Source: Nocardiopsis ansamitocini (GTDB taxonomy: Bacteria; Actinomycetota; Actinomycetes; Streptosporangiales; Streptosporangiaceae). From it: 64,000 nt of DNA. Below the pieces are notes generated by a model. That model was given only the letters and a program-made list of their open reading frames with translations. It was not told the DNA's origin and searched no databases. This document shows positions 10,195 through 19,172 of this stretch, piece after piece (position 1 is the first letter of the stretch; every line of letters begins with the position of its first letter). Location: NCBI RefSeq assembly GCF_030268225.1, contig NZ_BSQG01000014.1:1-64000 (forward strand), given 5' to 3'. Both the position numbers and the translations under genes were made by a program.

Positions 10195-10507
10195 GAGATC
10201 TCCGGGGCTGTTGTCGCACGGTCACTTAGAGGAACGTGCTGTGATTTGGCCAAGGTGAACCTGGGAATCTGCTGGGATTAGGATCTAGAGGGTACCCCTC
10301 GGACACGTCTCAAACGTTGTCCGATGGTAGAAAGTGAGTTTTGCCCGTGTCATGTGCGGTTGTGAGTCACGGGAGACCGCAGGAGTAGGCTCACTTGCCG
10401 GTCGCCGTGATTGAGATCTGTGCCCGCAGGCGAGACAATCGCCGGGGTGGCTGGTCCTCGGGCTGTATTCATGGCCGCCGTCGCGGTCCCTGTCGGAAAA
10501 CGATGTC
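10195..10507. other. Intergenic region, divergent promoters
   Basis: About 310 bases between the divergent acyltransferase and M20 genes. It is slightly AT-richer than its surroundings. I see no gene and no strong repeat. It presumably carries both promoters. Confidence 0.5.
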
Positions 10508-12202
10508 ATGAAGGCGGTGGCGGCAGTGCCCCAGGCGGTCGATCCCCAGCGTGTCGCCGAACACGGCGGCGAGGTCATGCGGCTCGTCGACGAGATCTTC
10601 CCCCTCGTCGAGGGGTTCTACGTGGACCTGCACCGCAACCCTGAACTGTCGCACCAGGAGAACCGCACCGCCCGCGCGGTCGCCGAGTGGCTGTCCCGAG
10701 CCGGTTTCGAGGTCGAGACCAACATCGGCGGAACCGGCGTGGTGGGGGTGCTGCGCAACGGCGACGGCCCCACGGTGCTGTTGCGCGGGGACATGGACGC
10801 CCTGCCCATCGAGGAACAGACCGATCTGCCCTACGCCAGCACCGCACGAGGGGTGGACGCCGACGGTCAGGACGTGCCGATCATGCACGCCTGTGGACAC
10901 GACGCCCATACCGCCTGCCTGGTCGGTACCGCCGACCTGCTCGCCAGCTCCCGCGACAACTGGCGCGGCACCCTCATGATCGTCGCCCAGCCCGGCGAGG
11001 AGACGCTCGACGGGGCCGAGGGAATGCTCCAGGACGGGCTCTACGAGCGCTTCGGCCGACCCGACATCGCGCTGGGGCAGCACGTCGGCCCCCAGCCGGC
11101 CGGCATGATCGTGCACCGCGCGGGCGTCATCCTGGCCTCGTCGGCCACCTACCGGGTGCGGATCTTCGGACAGGGCGGTCACGGGTCCCAGCCGCACACC
11201 ACCATCGATCCGGTCGTCATCGCCGCGACCATCGTCACCCGGCTGCAGGCCATCGTCGCGCGAGAGATCAACCCCAGCGAGATGGCCGTCATCACCGTCG
11301 GGGTGCTACGGGCAGGGAGCAAGGCCAACGTCATCCCCGACGAGGCCTACCTGGAGATCGACACCCGCGCTCTCAACAACAAGGTCGCCGAGCAATTGCG
11401 CGCCTCCATCGAGCGCGTCATCACGGGGGAGGCCAGGGCGGCCAACGCGCCCCGCGACCCCGAGATCACCCTCACCCACTCCGGCGGCGTCACCCGCAAC
11501 GACCCCGGGCACACCCGGGCGCTTTCCGCCGCGCACCGCGCCTACTTCGGCGACGCCTACGTGGTGGACATGCCGGAGCCCTTCACCGCGACCGAGGACT
11601 TCGGCCGGTTCGGGCTGCCCGACGATCCCAACCCCATCCCCTACGTCTTCTGGTTCGTGGGGGCCACCCCCCACGAGGTCTGGGCGGCGGCGCCGGGCAC
11701 CACCCCCTTCGACAAGATCACCGGTGTGCCGGGCAGCCACTCCGCGCGCTTCGCCCCTGACCGCGAGCCCACACTGCGCGCCGGCCTTGCCGCGCTGACG
11801 CTGGGCGCGCTGTCCTACTTGGCCGCACCCACGACGGAAGACGACTCCGACGACCCGCACGCCTTCGTCCCCACGGCGTGGTCGGAGACGGAGGCTGCTG
11901 CGCCCGCGGCCGACGACTGGGACGATGAGAATCCGGTCGAATCCACTCAGAACGCAGACATGGACGCCCTGCTCGGCGACGACGAGGACGAGGGCGAGTC
12001 CACCCAGAGCGCGGGACCGGAGGATTTCTTCGACGATCCGCCCCCGCCCATGCGCGGACCGACCCAGGGCACGCAGACCGGACCCTCGGATTCGTTCCGC
12101 CCTCCGTCGGGTCCCGCCTACTACGCGCCGCCCCCTTCCGGATCCCCGATTCAGGCACCGCCACCCCTTCCCGGCACCGATCCCGACGACTACCGGATCT
12201 GA
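10508..12202 (+). CDS. M20-family amidohydrolase (amidase/carboxypeptidase type) with disordered C-terminal tail
   Basis: A 564-residue protein. Residues about 25-435 form an M20D amidohydrolase, hydrolysing an N-acyl amino acid or aminoacyl conjugate with two bound metals. Visible motifs are LHRNPELSHQE, LLRGDMDALP, H127-A-C-G-H-D-A-H134, the QPGEET catalytic/ligand region and a GHGSQPH segment. Family members usually end near residue 400-430. Here about 120 extra residues follow, rich in Asp, Glu, Pro, Gly and Ser (blocks DDSDDP, GDDEDEGES, FFDDPPPPMRGP, PPPLPGTDPDD). They look intrinsically disordered and have no recognised domain. No signal peptide is seen, so it is probably cytoplasmic. 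The M48 protease gene follows after 74 bases. Confidence 0.88.
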   Translation: MKAVAAVPQAVDPQRVAEHGGEVMRLVDEIFPLVEGFYVDLHRNPELSHQENRTARAVAEWLSRAGFEVETNIGGTGVVGVLRNGDGPTVLLRGDMDALPIEEQTDLPYASTARGVDADGQDVPIMHACGHDAHTACLVGTADLLASSRDNWRGTLMIVAQPGEETLDGAEGMLQDGLYERFGRPDIALGQHVGPQPAGMIVHRAGVILASSATYRVRIFGQGGHGSQPHTTIDPVVIAATIVTRLQAIVAREINPSEMAVITVGVLRAGSKANVIPDEAYLEIDTRALNNKVAEQLRASIERVITGEARAANAPRDPEITLTHSGGVTRNDPGHTRALSAAHRAYFGDAYVVDMPEPFTATEDFGRFGLPDDPNPIPYVFWFVGATPHEVWAAAPGTTPFDKITGVPGSHSARFAPDREPTLRAGLAALTLGALSYLAAPTTEDDSDDPHAFVPTAWSETEAAAPAADDWDDENPVESTQNADMDALLGDDEDEGESTQSAGPEDFFDDPPPPMRGPTQGTQTGPSDSFRPPSGPAYYAPPPSGSPIQAPPPLPGTDPDDYRI

Positions 12203-12276
12203 TCCCGGTACGACCGATCCCCTGACCCGACCTGGCGAACCGGCCGCGGGAGCATCCCGCACAACAGAACGGCCTC

Positions 12277-13074
12277 ATGACAGTGTGGCTATGGGGAGAT
12301 CGCCTGAGACGGCGGGCCCTGCGGCATCCGCAGGAGAATCTGCTGCTCTGGATCTGTGTGGCGGTCACTGCGCTCACCCTGGTCGGCGCGGCCAACCGGG
12401 CGATCGAGGGTGACACGGGGCAGCCACTCATCATCCTCGGGATCCCCGCCCTCGTCTTCTTCGTGCGGGGTCAGCTCTATGCCAGACAACGGGTCAACGG
12501 GGTGCGCATCACCGAGCGCCAGTTCCCCGAAGCGCACCGGATGGTCGTGGACGCCGCCCGGGCGTTCGACCTGCCGAGAGTGCCCGATGCCTACGTCGTG
12601 CTGGGCAACGGCCAGATCAACGCTTTCGCCTCCGGCCACGGGTTCCGGCGCTACGTCGCCCTCAACAGCGATCTGTTCGAGATCGGCGGACGGCTCCGCG
12701 ACCCCGACGGGTTGCGTTTCATCATCGGCCACGAGGTCGGCCACATCGCTGCCGGGCACAGCTCCTTCTGGCGGCAGTTGGGCATCTCCATCGCCAACAT
12801 CATCCCGGGAATCGGCAGTTCCCTGGGGCGTGCGCAGGAGTACACCGCCGACAACCACGCCTACCAGTTCTGTCCGGAGGGGATGGAGGGCCTGCGCGTG
12901 CTCGCTGCCGGAAAGTACCTGTACCGGGAGGTCGACTTCGACGAGATCGTCGCGCAGGCCGAGGTCGACCAGGGGTTCTTCGTGATGCTGGTGAACTTCC
13001 TGTCCACCCATCCGATCAACACCTGGCGGTTCGCCGCGCTCAAGGACCGAACCCAGCCGGGCCGGGTCTTCTGA
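12277..13074 (+). CDS. M48-family membrane-associated zinc metalloprotease
   Basis: A 265-residue protein with two hydrophobic segments (about 22-40 and 49-64) followed by an M48 peptidase domain. The zinc site is HEVGH at 152-156, with the third ligand Glu188 in AQEYTADNHAY, as in HtpX/Oma1-type enzymes. Such proteases act on misfolded or surplus membrane proteins. The sequence NGQINAFASGHGFRRYVALN is the typical M48 strand region. No clear ribosome binding site precedes ATG 12277. It may be co-transcribed with the M20 gene, though 74 bases separate them. A hairpin terminates it against the convergent dehydratase gene. Confidence 0.85.
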   Translation: MTVWLWGDRLRRRALRHPQENLLLWICVAVTALTLVGAANRAIEGDTGQPLIILGIPALVFFVRGQLYARQRVNGVRITERQFPEAHRMVVDAARAFDLPRVPDAYVVLGNGQINAFASGHGFRRYVALNSDLFEIGGRLRDPDGLRFIIGHEVGHIAAGHSSFWRQLGISIANIIPGIGSSLGRAQEYTADNHAYQFCPEGMEGLRVLAAGKYLYREVDFDEIVAQAEVDQGFFVMLVNFLSTHPINTWRFAALKDRTQPGRVF

Positions 13075-13084
13075 CGTCCGACTT

Positions 13085-13114
13085 CGGGCGCCGGCCCCCA
13101 CGGCCCGGCGCCCG
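13085..13114. terminator. Bidirectional hairpin between convergent genes
   Basis: A perfect 10-bp stem (13085-13094 with 13105-13114, arm CGGGCGCCGG) lies between the M48 stop and the dehydratase stop. Confidence 0.65.
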
Positions 13115-13119
13115 GGCCG

Positions 13120-14058
13120 TTACAGGGACCCAACCAATTCGGGGTCGAAGTTGTTGCCGGTCAGCACGGTCGCCACCCGGCCTCCGGGGATGCTCCGGTC
13201 GGCCAGGGCGGCGATTCCCACCGCCGCGGAAGGCTCCACGATCAGCCCCAGGCAGTCGCGCAGCAGCCGCAGCGCGTCGAGGATCGCCTTCTCGTCGACG
13301 ACCAGCATGTCGTCCACCACCTGGCCCATCCAATTCACCGCCTCGGCCACCGCGACCCGTACGGCAATGCCGTCCGCGCTCGTGCGGACGGTCTCGGTGG
13401 ACAAAGGCGCCCCTGAACGCCAACTGTGCGCCATTACCGGTGCACCCGCCGGGACCACCCCGATCACCCGGGTCTGGGGCGAGCGCGACTTGAGCCAGCG
13501 CCCGATTCCCGAGATGAGCGCCCCGTTGCCGACCGGCACCAGAACCGCGTCCAATCGCAGCGGTGCCAGTTCCAGCCCGATCGTCCCTGCGCCCTCGGCG
13601 ATCCGGGGTTCCCGGCCGTCTTCGACGAACACGCACTCCTCGCGCCCCTCGGCGTAGGCGCGGGCTGCTTCTTTCGCGCTGTCGAAGTCCGCACCCTCGA
13701 CCACGACGCGGGCTCCCAACTCGCGCATCCGGGCGATCTTGGTGGGACTGGCGGTCTTCGCGGCGAACACCCGGACCGACAGTCCGCGCTCGCGGGCCAC
13801 GTAGGCCAGGCCCTGACCGAAGTTCCCAGCGGACGCACAGACGATGGCGCGGGTTTCCTCGGTGTCGCGCAGCAAAAAGTCAGCGCCACGGCCTTTGAAG
13901 GAGCGGATCGGATTGAGAGTCTCAAGCTTGAGAATCGTTTCTCTCCCCACCCGCCTGGACAATGTTTCGTCGCAGATCTGTGGAGTATTTCGAAAAATAG
14001 GGTTGATGATCCGGGAAGCAGCTTCGATTCGGTCCAAACGGAGGGTATCGATCGACAT
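13120..14058 (-). CDS. Threonine/serine dehydratase-family PLP enzyme
   Basis: A 312-residue fold-type II PLP enzyme. The Schiff-base lysine is K55 in NPIRSFKGRGAD. The phosphate-binding glycine loop is VPVGNGALISG, and the ASAGNFGQG segment binds the substrate carboxylate. It lacks the C-terminal regulatory ACT-like domain of biosynthetic threonine deaminase, so it resembles short catabolic dehydratases or racemases acting on serine or threonine derivatives. The exact substrate is unclear. No ribosome binding site precedes ATG 14058; instead a TACCAT box lies 6 nt upstream, suggesting a leaderless message. The EF-G-like gene ends 50 bases upstream on the same strand. Confidence 0.85.
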   Translation of the reverse strand: MSIDTLRLDRIEAASRIINPIFRNTPQICDETLSRRVGRETILKLETLNPIRSFKGRGADFLLRDTEETRAIVCASAGNFGQGLAYVARERGLSVRVFAAKTASPTKIARMRELGARVVVEGADFDSAKEAARAYAEGREECVFVEDGREPRIAEGAGTIGLELAPLRLDAVLVPVGNGALISGIGRWLKSRSPQTRVIGVVPAGAPVMAHSWRSGAPLSTETVRTSADGIAVRVAVAEAVNWMGQVVDDMLVVDEKAILDALRLLRDCLGLIVEPSAAVGIAALADRSIPGGRVATVLTGNNFDPELVGSL

Positions 14059-14064
14059 GTGCGC

Positions 14065-14070
14065 ATGGTA
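14065..14070 (-). promoter_or_regulatory. Leaderless-type -10 box for the dehydratase gene
   Basis: TACCAT on the minus strand, 6 nt before ATG 14058, with no Shine-Dalgarno sequence in between. A TANNNT box at this distance places the transcription start at or next to the start codon. No good -35 is visible. Confidence 0.45.
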
Positions 14071-14108
14071 GATCCACCCGTGTCTTTACGGGGCGAATTC
14101 GGTGACGC

Positions 14109-16286
14109 TTATCGCCGTCCGGCAGCAATCCCCTCACCCTCGGCGGCCTCGGCATACCGGTGCGCAAGCTGCGTAGGCAGCGGCTCGTGCCGCAGGTAGT
14201 CACGGCTGAAGGCGCCCGTCCCATGGGACAGGGAGCGCAGGTCCACGGCGTACCGTGCGATTTCCAACTGCGGGACCTCGGCCTTGATCAGGATGCGTCC
14301 CCCGGGTGCCGGTTCGCTGCTGACCACTCGCCCGCGGCGTGCGGACAAGTCGCTCATCACCGCTCCCATGCAATCGTCGGCCACCAGTACCGACACCAGA
14401 TCCACCGGTTCCAGGACGCACACCCGGGTGCTTTCGGCGGCGTCCTTGAGCGCCAGGCGCCCTGCCTTCTGGAACGCCATGTCGGAGGAGTCCACCGAGT
14501 GGGCCTTCCCGTCGTAGAGCGTCACCCGCACATCCACCATCGGATACCCCGACAGCACGCCCAGCTCCATCTGCGCACGTACACCCTTCTCCACCGAGGG
14601 GACGTACTGACGGGGAACCACTCCGCCGACGATTTCGTCCACGAACTCCACTCCGGCTCCCGACGGCAACGGCTCCACCTTGATCCGGCAGATGCCGTAC
14701 TCGCCGTGTCCGCCGCTCTGTTTGACGTTGCGTCCCAGTCCGCGGGACTCGACAGAGAAGGTCTCCCTCAAGGGAACGCGGACCGCGTCCGTCTCCACGG
14801 CGACCCCGTAACGGTTGCTGAAGCGGTCCAGGGTGAGGTCGAGATGGGCCTCACCCATGCACCACAGCACCATCTGATGGGTCTCGGGATTGACCTCCAC
14901 GCGCAGCGTCGAGTCCTCGGAGGTCAGCCGGGAAAGCGCCTGGACGAGCCGCTCCTCGTCGGCATCGTGGACGGCATGCACCGCGGTGGGCAGCAGCGGA
15001 TCGGGAAAAGCCCAGGGCGTCATGCACAGGGGAGCGTCCTTCTCCGAGAGGGTGTCGCCGGTCTCCGCCCGCGTCAGCTTGGCGACCGCACACACGTCCC
15101 CCGCGACGACCGCGCCGACCGGATCGGTGCGCCGGCCGGTGGGGACGGTCAGCGGCCCCACCCGCTCGTCCGCCTCGTGGTCCTGGCGCCCCCGGGCGGC
15201 CGACCCGTGCCCGCACACGTGCACGACGGTGTCGGGGCGAAGGGTGCCGGAGAACACCCGGACCAGACTCACCCGGCCGACATAGGGATCGGTGACCGTC
15301 TTGACCACCTCTGCCAGCAAGCGGCCGTCGGGGTCGCAGGACAGGGCAGGGGCAGGCCGACCGTCCGCCCGGGTAAACGGGGGCAGTGGCCGTTCTGCGG
15401 GGGACGGGCAGGCCAGCGGCAGTTCTGCGCGCAGTTCTGCGACCCCGACCCCGCTCAGTGCCGACAGCGCCAGGACCGGGTGGAAACCGCCCCGTGCCAC
15501 CGCCGCCTCCAGGTCGGCGACCAGCATCGCCCGGTCCAGGTCCTCACCGGCCATGTAGCGATCCATGAGCGTCTCGTCCTCGCTCTCCTGGATAACGCCC
15601 TCGATCAGTTCTGTGCGCAGCTCTTCGTTCCGGGCCACCAGCTCCTCCGGTGGTTCTCCCTCGACCCGGGAACCGGAGGAGTAGTCGTGGTAGCGCTGGG
15701 AGAGCAGACCGAGGAGACCACCGACCGACCGTTCGTCCCCCTCCCCGGTCATCACCGGTACGTAAGCCGGGACCACGCCGGGGCCGAACACCTCCCGACA
15801 CTGCTCGACCACCCCGGCGAAGTCCGCACGGTGGTGGTCGATCTTCGTGACCGCCACCGCCCGGGGCATGCCCAACACGGCGCATTCCTCCCACAGCAGT
15901 CGAGTGCGCCCGTCGATACCGTCGGTCGCCGAGACCACGAACAGGGCTGCATCGGCGGCGCGCAGTCCGGCGCGCAGTTCGCCCACGAAGTCGACGTAGC
16001 CGGGGGTGTCCAGGAGGTTGACCTTGACATCACCCACCCAGACGGGCGCGACGTCGAGGTTGACCGAGCGTTGCTGCCGGGCCTCCGCCTCGTCGTGGTC
16101 GCTGACGGTCGTGCCCTCCTCGACCCGCCCGGCCCGATTGAGCACCCCCGACTCCACGAGGAGCGCTTCCACCAGGGTGGTCTTTCCGGAACCGGAAGGA
16201 CCGACCAGTACTACGTTGCGGATGTTCTGTGGTCGGCTTGCCCTGGGGCCCCTCCCGTCGGCCGCCGAACCGGATCTGTCCGCCAT
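14109..16286 (-). CDS. Elongation factor G-like protein (EF-G2 type)
   Basis: A 725-residue translational GTPase paralogue. The G domain has the P-loop GPSGSGKT (residues 29-36), a DTPG switch II and a TKID base-specificity motif. The EF-G domains II-V follow, including the domain IV stretch around KQSGGHGEYG and a final domain V. Actinobacteria carry the main fusA in the ribosomal operon; this separate copy is of the EF-G-like group, whose role in translocation or ribosome rescue is not settled. The best start is ATG 16286, 8 nt after GGGGAG. Upstream in-frame GTG codons at 16295 and 16292 sit too close to that site. It stands alone, with the dehydratase gene downstream. Confidence 0.9.
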   Translation of the reverse strand: MADRSGSAADGRGPRASRPQNIRNVVLVGPSGSGKTTLVEALLVESGVLNRAGRVEEGTTVSDHDEAEARQQRSVNLDVAPVWVGDVKVNLLDTPGYVDFVGELRAGLRAADAALFVVSATDGIDGRTRLLWEECAVLGMPRAVAVTKIDHHRADFAGVVEQCREVFGPGVVPAYVPVMTGEGDERSVGGLLGLLSQRYHDYSSGSRVEGEPPEELVARNEELRTELIEGVIQESEDETLMDRYMAGEDLDRAMLVADLEAAVARGGFHPVLALSALSGVGVAELRAELPLACPSPAERPLPPFTRADGRPAPALSCDPDGRLLAEVVKTVTDPYVGRVSLVRVFSGTLRPDTVVHVCGHGSAARGRQDHEADERVGPLTVPTGRRTDPVGAVVAGDVCAVAKLTRAETGDTLSEKDAPLCMTPWAFPDPLLPTAVHAVHDADEERLVQALSRLTSEDSTLRVEVNPETHQMVLWCMGEAHLDLTLDRFSNRYGVAVETDAVRVPLRETFSVESRGLGRNVKQSGGHGEYGICRIKVEPLPSGAGVEFVDEIVGGVVPRQYVPSVEKGVRAQMELGVLSGYPMVDVRVTLYDGKAHSVDSSDMAFQKAGRLALKDAAESTRVCVLEPVDLVSVLVADDCMGAVMSDLSARRGRVVSSEPAPGGRILIKAEVPQLEIARYAVDLRSLSHGTGAFSRDYLRHEPLPTQLAHRYAEAAEGEGIAAGRR

Positions 16287-16502
16287 GCTCACCACTCCCC
16301 ACGGGGTGACGTCGCTGCCCCGCCCCGGATGTGACGTGGGCCATTACCACCGTTACTCGCATACCCAAAGATGACAAGAGGGATGCGAGGTCAGAAGTCC
16401 GGCAGGCGTCCGCCGGGCGGATGAGGAGCCCGCAACCGCGCGGGCGGGATTGGGGACAGGGGACACGTTCCGCCGGTTCGTTCCCGGGACCGAACGGGCA
16501 CG

Positions 16503-17336
16503 ATGGAACGTGTGTCCGATCTACTGCATGATCAGCTCCCACGTCCGGAACCACGCAGGCAGCGGCTGACCACGAGCGACGGGGTCCACATCGACTCGGT
16601 GTTGCGCAAAGTGGGAACCAGGACGGCCGCGGTCGTCCTGGCCAACGGGTTCACCGGTACCTGGCGCAGCCCCAACACCACCATGATCGCCGACCGGATG
16701 CTGGCGGTCGGCGACGTCATGACGTTCGACTTCCGCGGTCACTACGATTCCAGCGGTGAGTGCACGGTGGGGGACCAGGAGGTCCTCGACCTCGAAGCAG
16801 TGGTCGCCCACCTGCGCGAAATCGGCTATACCCGGATCGCCACCGTGGGCTTCTCCATGGGAGCGGCCGTGGCGGTGCGGCACGCGGGGATGTTCGGCGG
16901 GGTGAGCGCGGTGGTCGCGGTCAGCGGTCCCAGCCGCTGGTTCTACCGGGGGACCGCGCGGATGCGGTTGCTGACCTTCGGTGTCGAACAGCCGGTGGGC
17001 CGGCTGTTCCTGCGACTGGCCCGCAAGGTCCGCGTGGTGAGGCGCACCTGGGAGGTCATACCGCCCGACCCCACCGAGCTCGCCGGGGCCATCGCCCCCG
17101 CCGGACTGCTCGTGGTGCACGGCGACGCCGACAGCTACTTCCCGGTCGAGCATGCCCGCCGCATCCACGAGGCGGCCGCCGATCCCAAGGAGCTGTGGAT
17201 CGAACCGGGAATGGGACATGCCGAAAGAGCCATGACCCCGAAGCGGGCCGAACGCGTTGCCGTGTGGCTGGAGCCCTTCCTGTGTTCTGCTTCCGATCCC
17301 GCAGGGCCTGCCGGAGATGACCGCAGGGACGAGTGA
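16503..17336 (+). CDS. Alpha/beta hydrolase
   Basis: A 277-residue alpha/beta-hydrolase-fold protein. The nucleophile elbow is G-F-S118-M-G, the acid is D208 or D210 in VVHGDADSYFP, and the base is H239 in GMGHAE. The oxyanion region is LANGFTGT. The substrate is unknown; the form resembles BAAT/dienelactone-like or lysophospholipase-type serine hydrolases. There is no signal peptide. A cleft-lid region at about 145-185 is rich in basic and hydrophobic residues. The gene is divergent from the EF-G-like gene and convergent with the secreted coiled-coil gene, separated from the latter by a hairpin. Confidence 0.85.
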   Translation: MERVSDLLHDQLPRPEPRRQRLTTSDGVHIDSVLRKVGTRTAAVVLANGFTGTWRSPNTTMIADRMLAVGDVMTFDFRGHYDSSGECTVGDQEVLDLEAVVAHLREIGYTRIATVGFSMGAAVAVRHAGMFGGVSAVVAVSGPSRWFYRGTARMRLLTFGVEQPVGRLFLRLARKVRVVRRTWEVIPPDPTELAGAIAPAGLLVVHGDADSYFPVEHARRIHEAAADPKELWIEPGMGHAERAMTPKRAERVAVWLEPFLCSASDPAGPAGDDRRDE

Positions 17337-17342
17337 CCCGGT

Positions 17343-17389
17343 CGTGTGCGCCCCCCGGATCCAGGGAAACGAGCCGGCGGGCGCACACG
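17343..17389. terminator. Bidirectional hairpin between convergent genes
   Basis: An 11-bp perfect inverted repeat (17343-17353 with 17379-17389, arm CGTGTGCGCCC) with a 25-nt loop lies between the convergent stops of the hydrolase and the coiled-coil protein. Confidence 0.6.
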
Positions 17390-17398
17390 GCGCCGTCT

Positions 17399-18406
17399 CT
17401 AGTAGGAAGAGACGTGCGGGTGGTCGTAGTGGTTCTGGGTGATGCTGCCCCGGTCCGACATCGGCTTCCAGCCGGCGCCGGGGTTGCGGGAGTCCCAGAT
17501 CTTCTGTTCCCAGATCACGTACATCACGCCGAGGCGGTCGGCGTTGTTCTTGGCGTACTCGGCGATCTGGGTGCCCAACTGCTGGTTCGCCGCGCTGGGC
17601 GCCGCACCACCGGCGCTCATCATGAAGTCGCAGGCGCGTCCGGACCCGTGCTCGCCGGAGTCGCCGGGGCGCAGGCAGCCCACGGGGTAGGGAGCGCCGA
17701 ACTCGCCGATGATCTCGTCGCGGATGGCCGCCATCCGTGGGGTCACGCCGTCGAAACCGGGGCCCCGCGCACTGTCGGGAACAGACCCGTTGCCGCTCCC
17801 GCCACCGCTGCCACCGCCGCCGGCGGCGGGCTCGGGTACCTGCTCGGCCTCGTACTTCGCGATTTTTTCCTTGACCTCGTCGCGCTGGCCCTTCAGCTCG
17901 TCGACCAGTTCCTTGGCCTCCTTGAGCTTGCTCTTGGCCTCCTTGTCGGCCTCCTCGGCCTCGACCTGCACCTCTTGAAGGTTGCTGACCCGGGAGCCGT
18001 TGCTGTGCGAGATCTGGCCGAGCAGGGCTGCGTCGCCGAGCATGTCGTCGGGCGAGCTGCTCAACGCGATCTCGATGGAGGGGTCGAGTCCGCTGCTCTT
18101 GTACTGGGCCGCGGCGAGGCTGGCCACGCTTCCACGCGAGGACTTCAGTCGGCGCTCGATTTTCTCCAGCTTGGCCTCGGCCTTTTCGGCCTCCTGCTTC
18201 GCGCTGGTGTACTGGCGAAGCTCGCCGTCGTACTCCTCTTCCAGCGTCTCGGCCTGCTCGTTGAGTTCTTCGAGGGTGATTTCCTCGTCTTCCGGGTCGG
18301 CGTGCGCGGTGGCCGGCAGTGCGACCAGCGCCGCGGTGAGCAGCGCGGTGACGACGGCGCCGCGACGGCGGGCACGCGTGAAGACGGGTTCGTGGTTTCT
18401 GATCAC
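17399..18406 (-). CDS. Secreted coiled-coil protein with ARB_07466-like C-terminal domain
   Basis: A 335-residue exported protein. A signal peptide (basic stretch, hydrophobic core, likely cleavage after AHA at about residue 36) is followed by two long coiled-coil stretches (about 40-95 and 140-195). Next come a Gly/Ser-rich linker (about 200-222) and a compact C-terminal domain (about 225-335) with GEHGSGRACDFMMS and a final HYDHPHVS. That domain is seen at the end of many actinobacterial secreted proteins and resembles ARB_07466-like domains. The His/Asp pattern suggests metal binding, but the activity is not established. The N-terminal half is like the coiled-coil part of NlpC/P60 cell-wall hydrolases. 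It starts at GTG 18406 with GGAG 9 nt upstream. Involvement in cell-wall remodelling is inferred. Confidence 0.8.
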   Translation of the reverse strand: MIRNHEPVFTRARRRGAVVTALLTAALVALPATAHADPEDEEITLEELNEQAETLEEEYDGELRQYTSAKQEAEKAEAKLEKIERRLKSSRGSVASLAAAQYKSSGLDPSIEIALSSSPDDMLGDAALLGQISHSNGSRVSNLQEVQVEAEEADKEAKSKLKEAKELVDELKGQRDEVKEKIAKYEAEQVPEPAAGGGGSGGGSGNGSVPDSARGPGFDGVTPRMAAIRDEIIGEFGAPYPVGCLRPGDSGEHGSGRACDFMMSAGGAAPSAANQQLGTQIAEYAKNNADRLGVMYVIWEQKIWDSRNPGAGWKPMSDRGSITQNHYDHPHVSSY

Positions 18407-18554
18407 AGTGAGTTGCTCCGTGGGGCGGACCTGTGGCCTCGCTTCGAAGGGGCGAATAGTTCCGGTGGGCCACGTGATGCTTCAGCAGACCCTACGAGAT
18501 CTCCCCGTTATCTGCCTAGTCGGTGTCCTAATTTGTGACCTTAAAAGTCCGAAA

Positions 18555-19103
18555 CTACCCCAAACCACCAAAAGCTGACGGGAGAGTACTGGGGGCCGGC
18601 GCCTGCGTGCGCAGGAACCACTCGGCCCTGCGGACCTCGCCCATCGCCTCCCTGCGGCTGTCCCGGTCCAGCCGGTCGAGGTAGAGCATGCCGTCGAGGT
18701 GATCGGTCTCATGCTGGAGGCAGCGTGCCAGCAGCCCACTGCCCTTTACGGTGACGGGTTCGTTGCGCAGGTCGACTCCGTTGACCACGGCATACTGCGA
18801 GCGCTTGGTGGGGTACCAGAGCCCGGGTACGGAGAGGCAGCCTTCGTTGCCGTCCTGGATTTCTTCCGAGCGCTCCACGACCACGGGGTTGATCACGTAG
18901 CCGATGTCACCCTCGACGCTATAGCTGAACGCGCGCAGCCCGACCCCGATCTGGGTGGCGGCGACCCCTGCCCGGCCAGGGGCGTCAACGGTGTCCAAAA
19001 GGTCGCGGACCAGGGCTTCGGTATGACGATCGAACGTGGTGATCGGGGTTGTCGGCGCGGTGAGGACGGGCTCGCCGAAGAGGACGATGGGGCGCTTGGT
19101 CAT
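18555..19103 (-). CDS. def: Peptide deformylase
   Basis: A 182-residue metalloenzyme that removes the formyl group from the N-terminal methionine of nascent proteins. All three family motifs are present: GVAATQIG (motif 1, about 46-53), EGCLS with ligand C89 (motif 2) and QHETDHLDG with H131, E132 and H135 (motif 3). The C-terminal tail after about residue 155 is short and variable. There is no ribosome binding site before ATG 19103; a TAACCT box 7 nt upstream suggests leaderless transcription. It is not next to fmt, so this may be a stand-alone or second copy. Confidence 0.93.
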   Translation of the reverse strand: MTKRPIVLFGEPVLTAPTTPITTFDRHTEALVRDLLDTVDAPGRAGVAATQIGVGLRAFSYSVEGDIGYVINPVVVERSEEIQDGNEGCLSVPGLWYPTKRSQYAVVNGVDLRNEPVTVKGSGLLARCLQHETDHLDGMLYLDRLDRDSRREAMGEVRRAEWFLRTQAPAPSTLPSAFGGLG

Positions 19104-19110
19104 GGCTCAC

Positions 19111-19116
19111 AGGTTA
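19111..19116 (-). promoter_or_regulatory. Leaderless-type -10 box for def
   Basis: TAACCT on the minus strand, exactly 7 nt before ATG 19103, with no Shine-Dalgarno sequence. Confidence 0.5.
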
Positions 19117-19172
19117 GCCCCGCCGGATCGGCCGGAGACTGCGGCGATCGAGGGCGAGCGGGCGCAACGGCG

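Noticed and set aside
14160-16334. 724-residue plus-strand open frame
   Set aside because: Antisense shadow of the EF-G-like gene, which has all GTPase motifs.
16521-18473. 650-residue minus-strand open frame spanning two genes
   Set aside because: It crosses the alpha/beta hydrolase and coiled-coil genes in a wrong frame and has skewed Arg/Pro/His composition.
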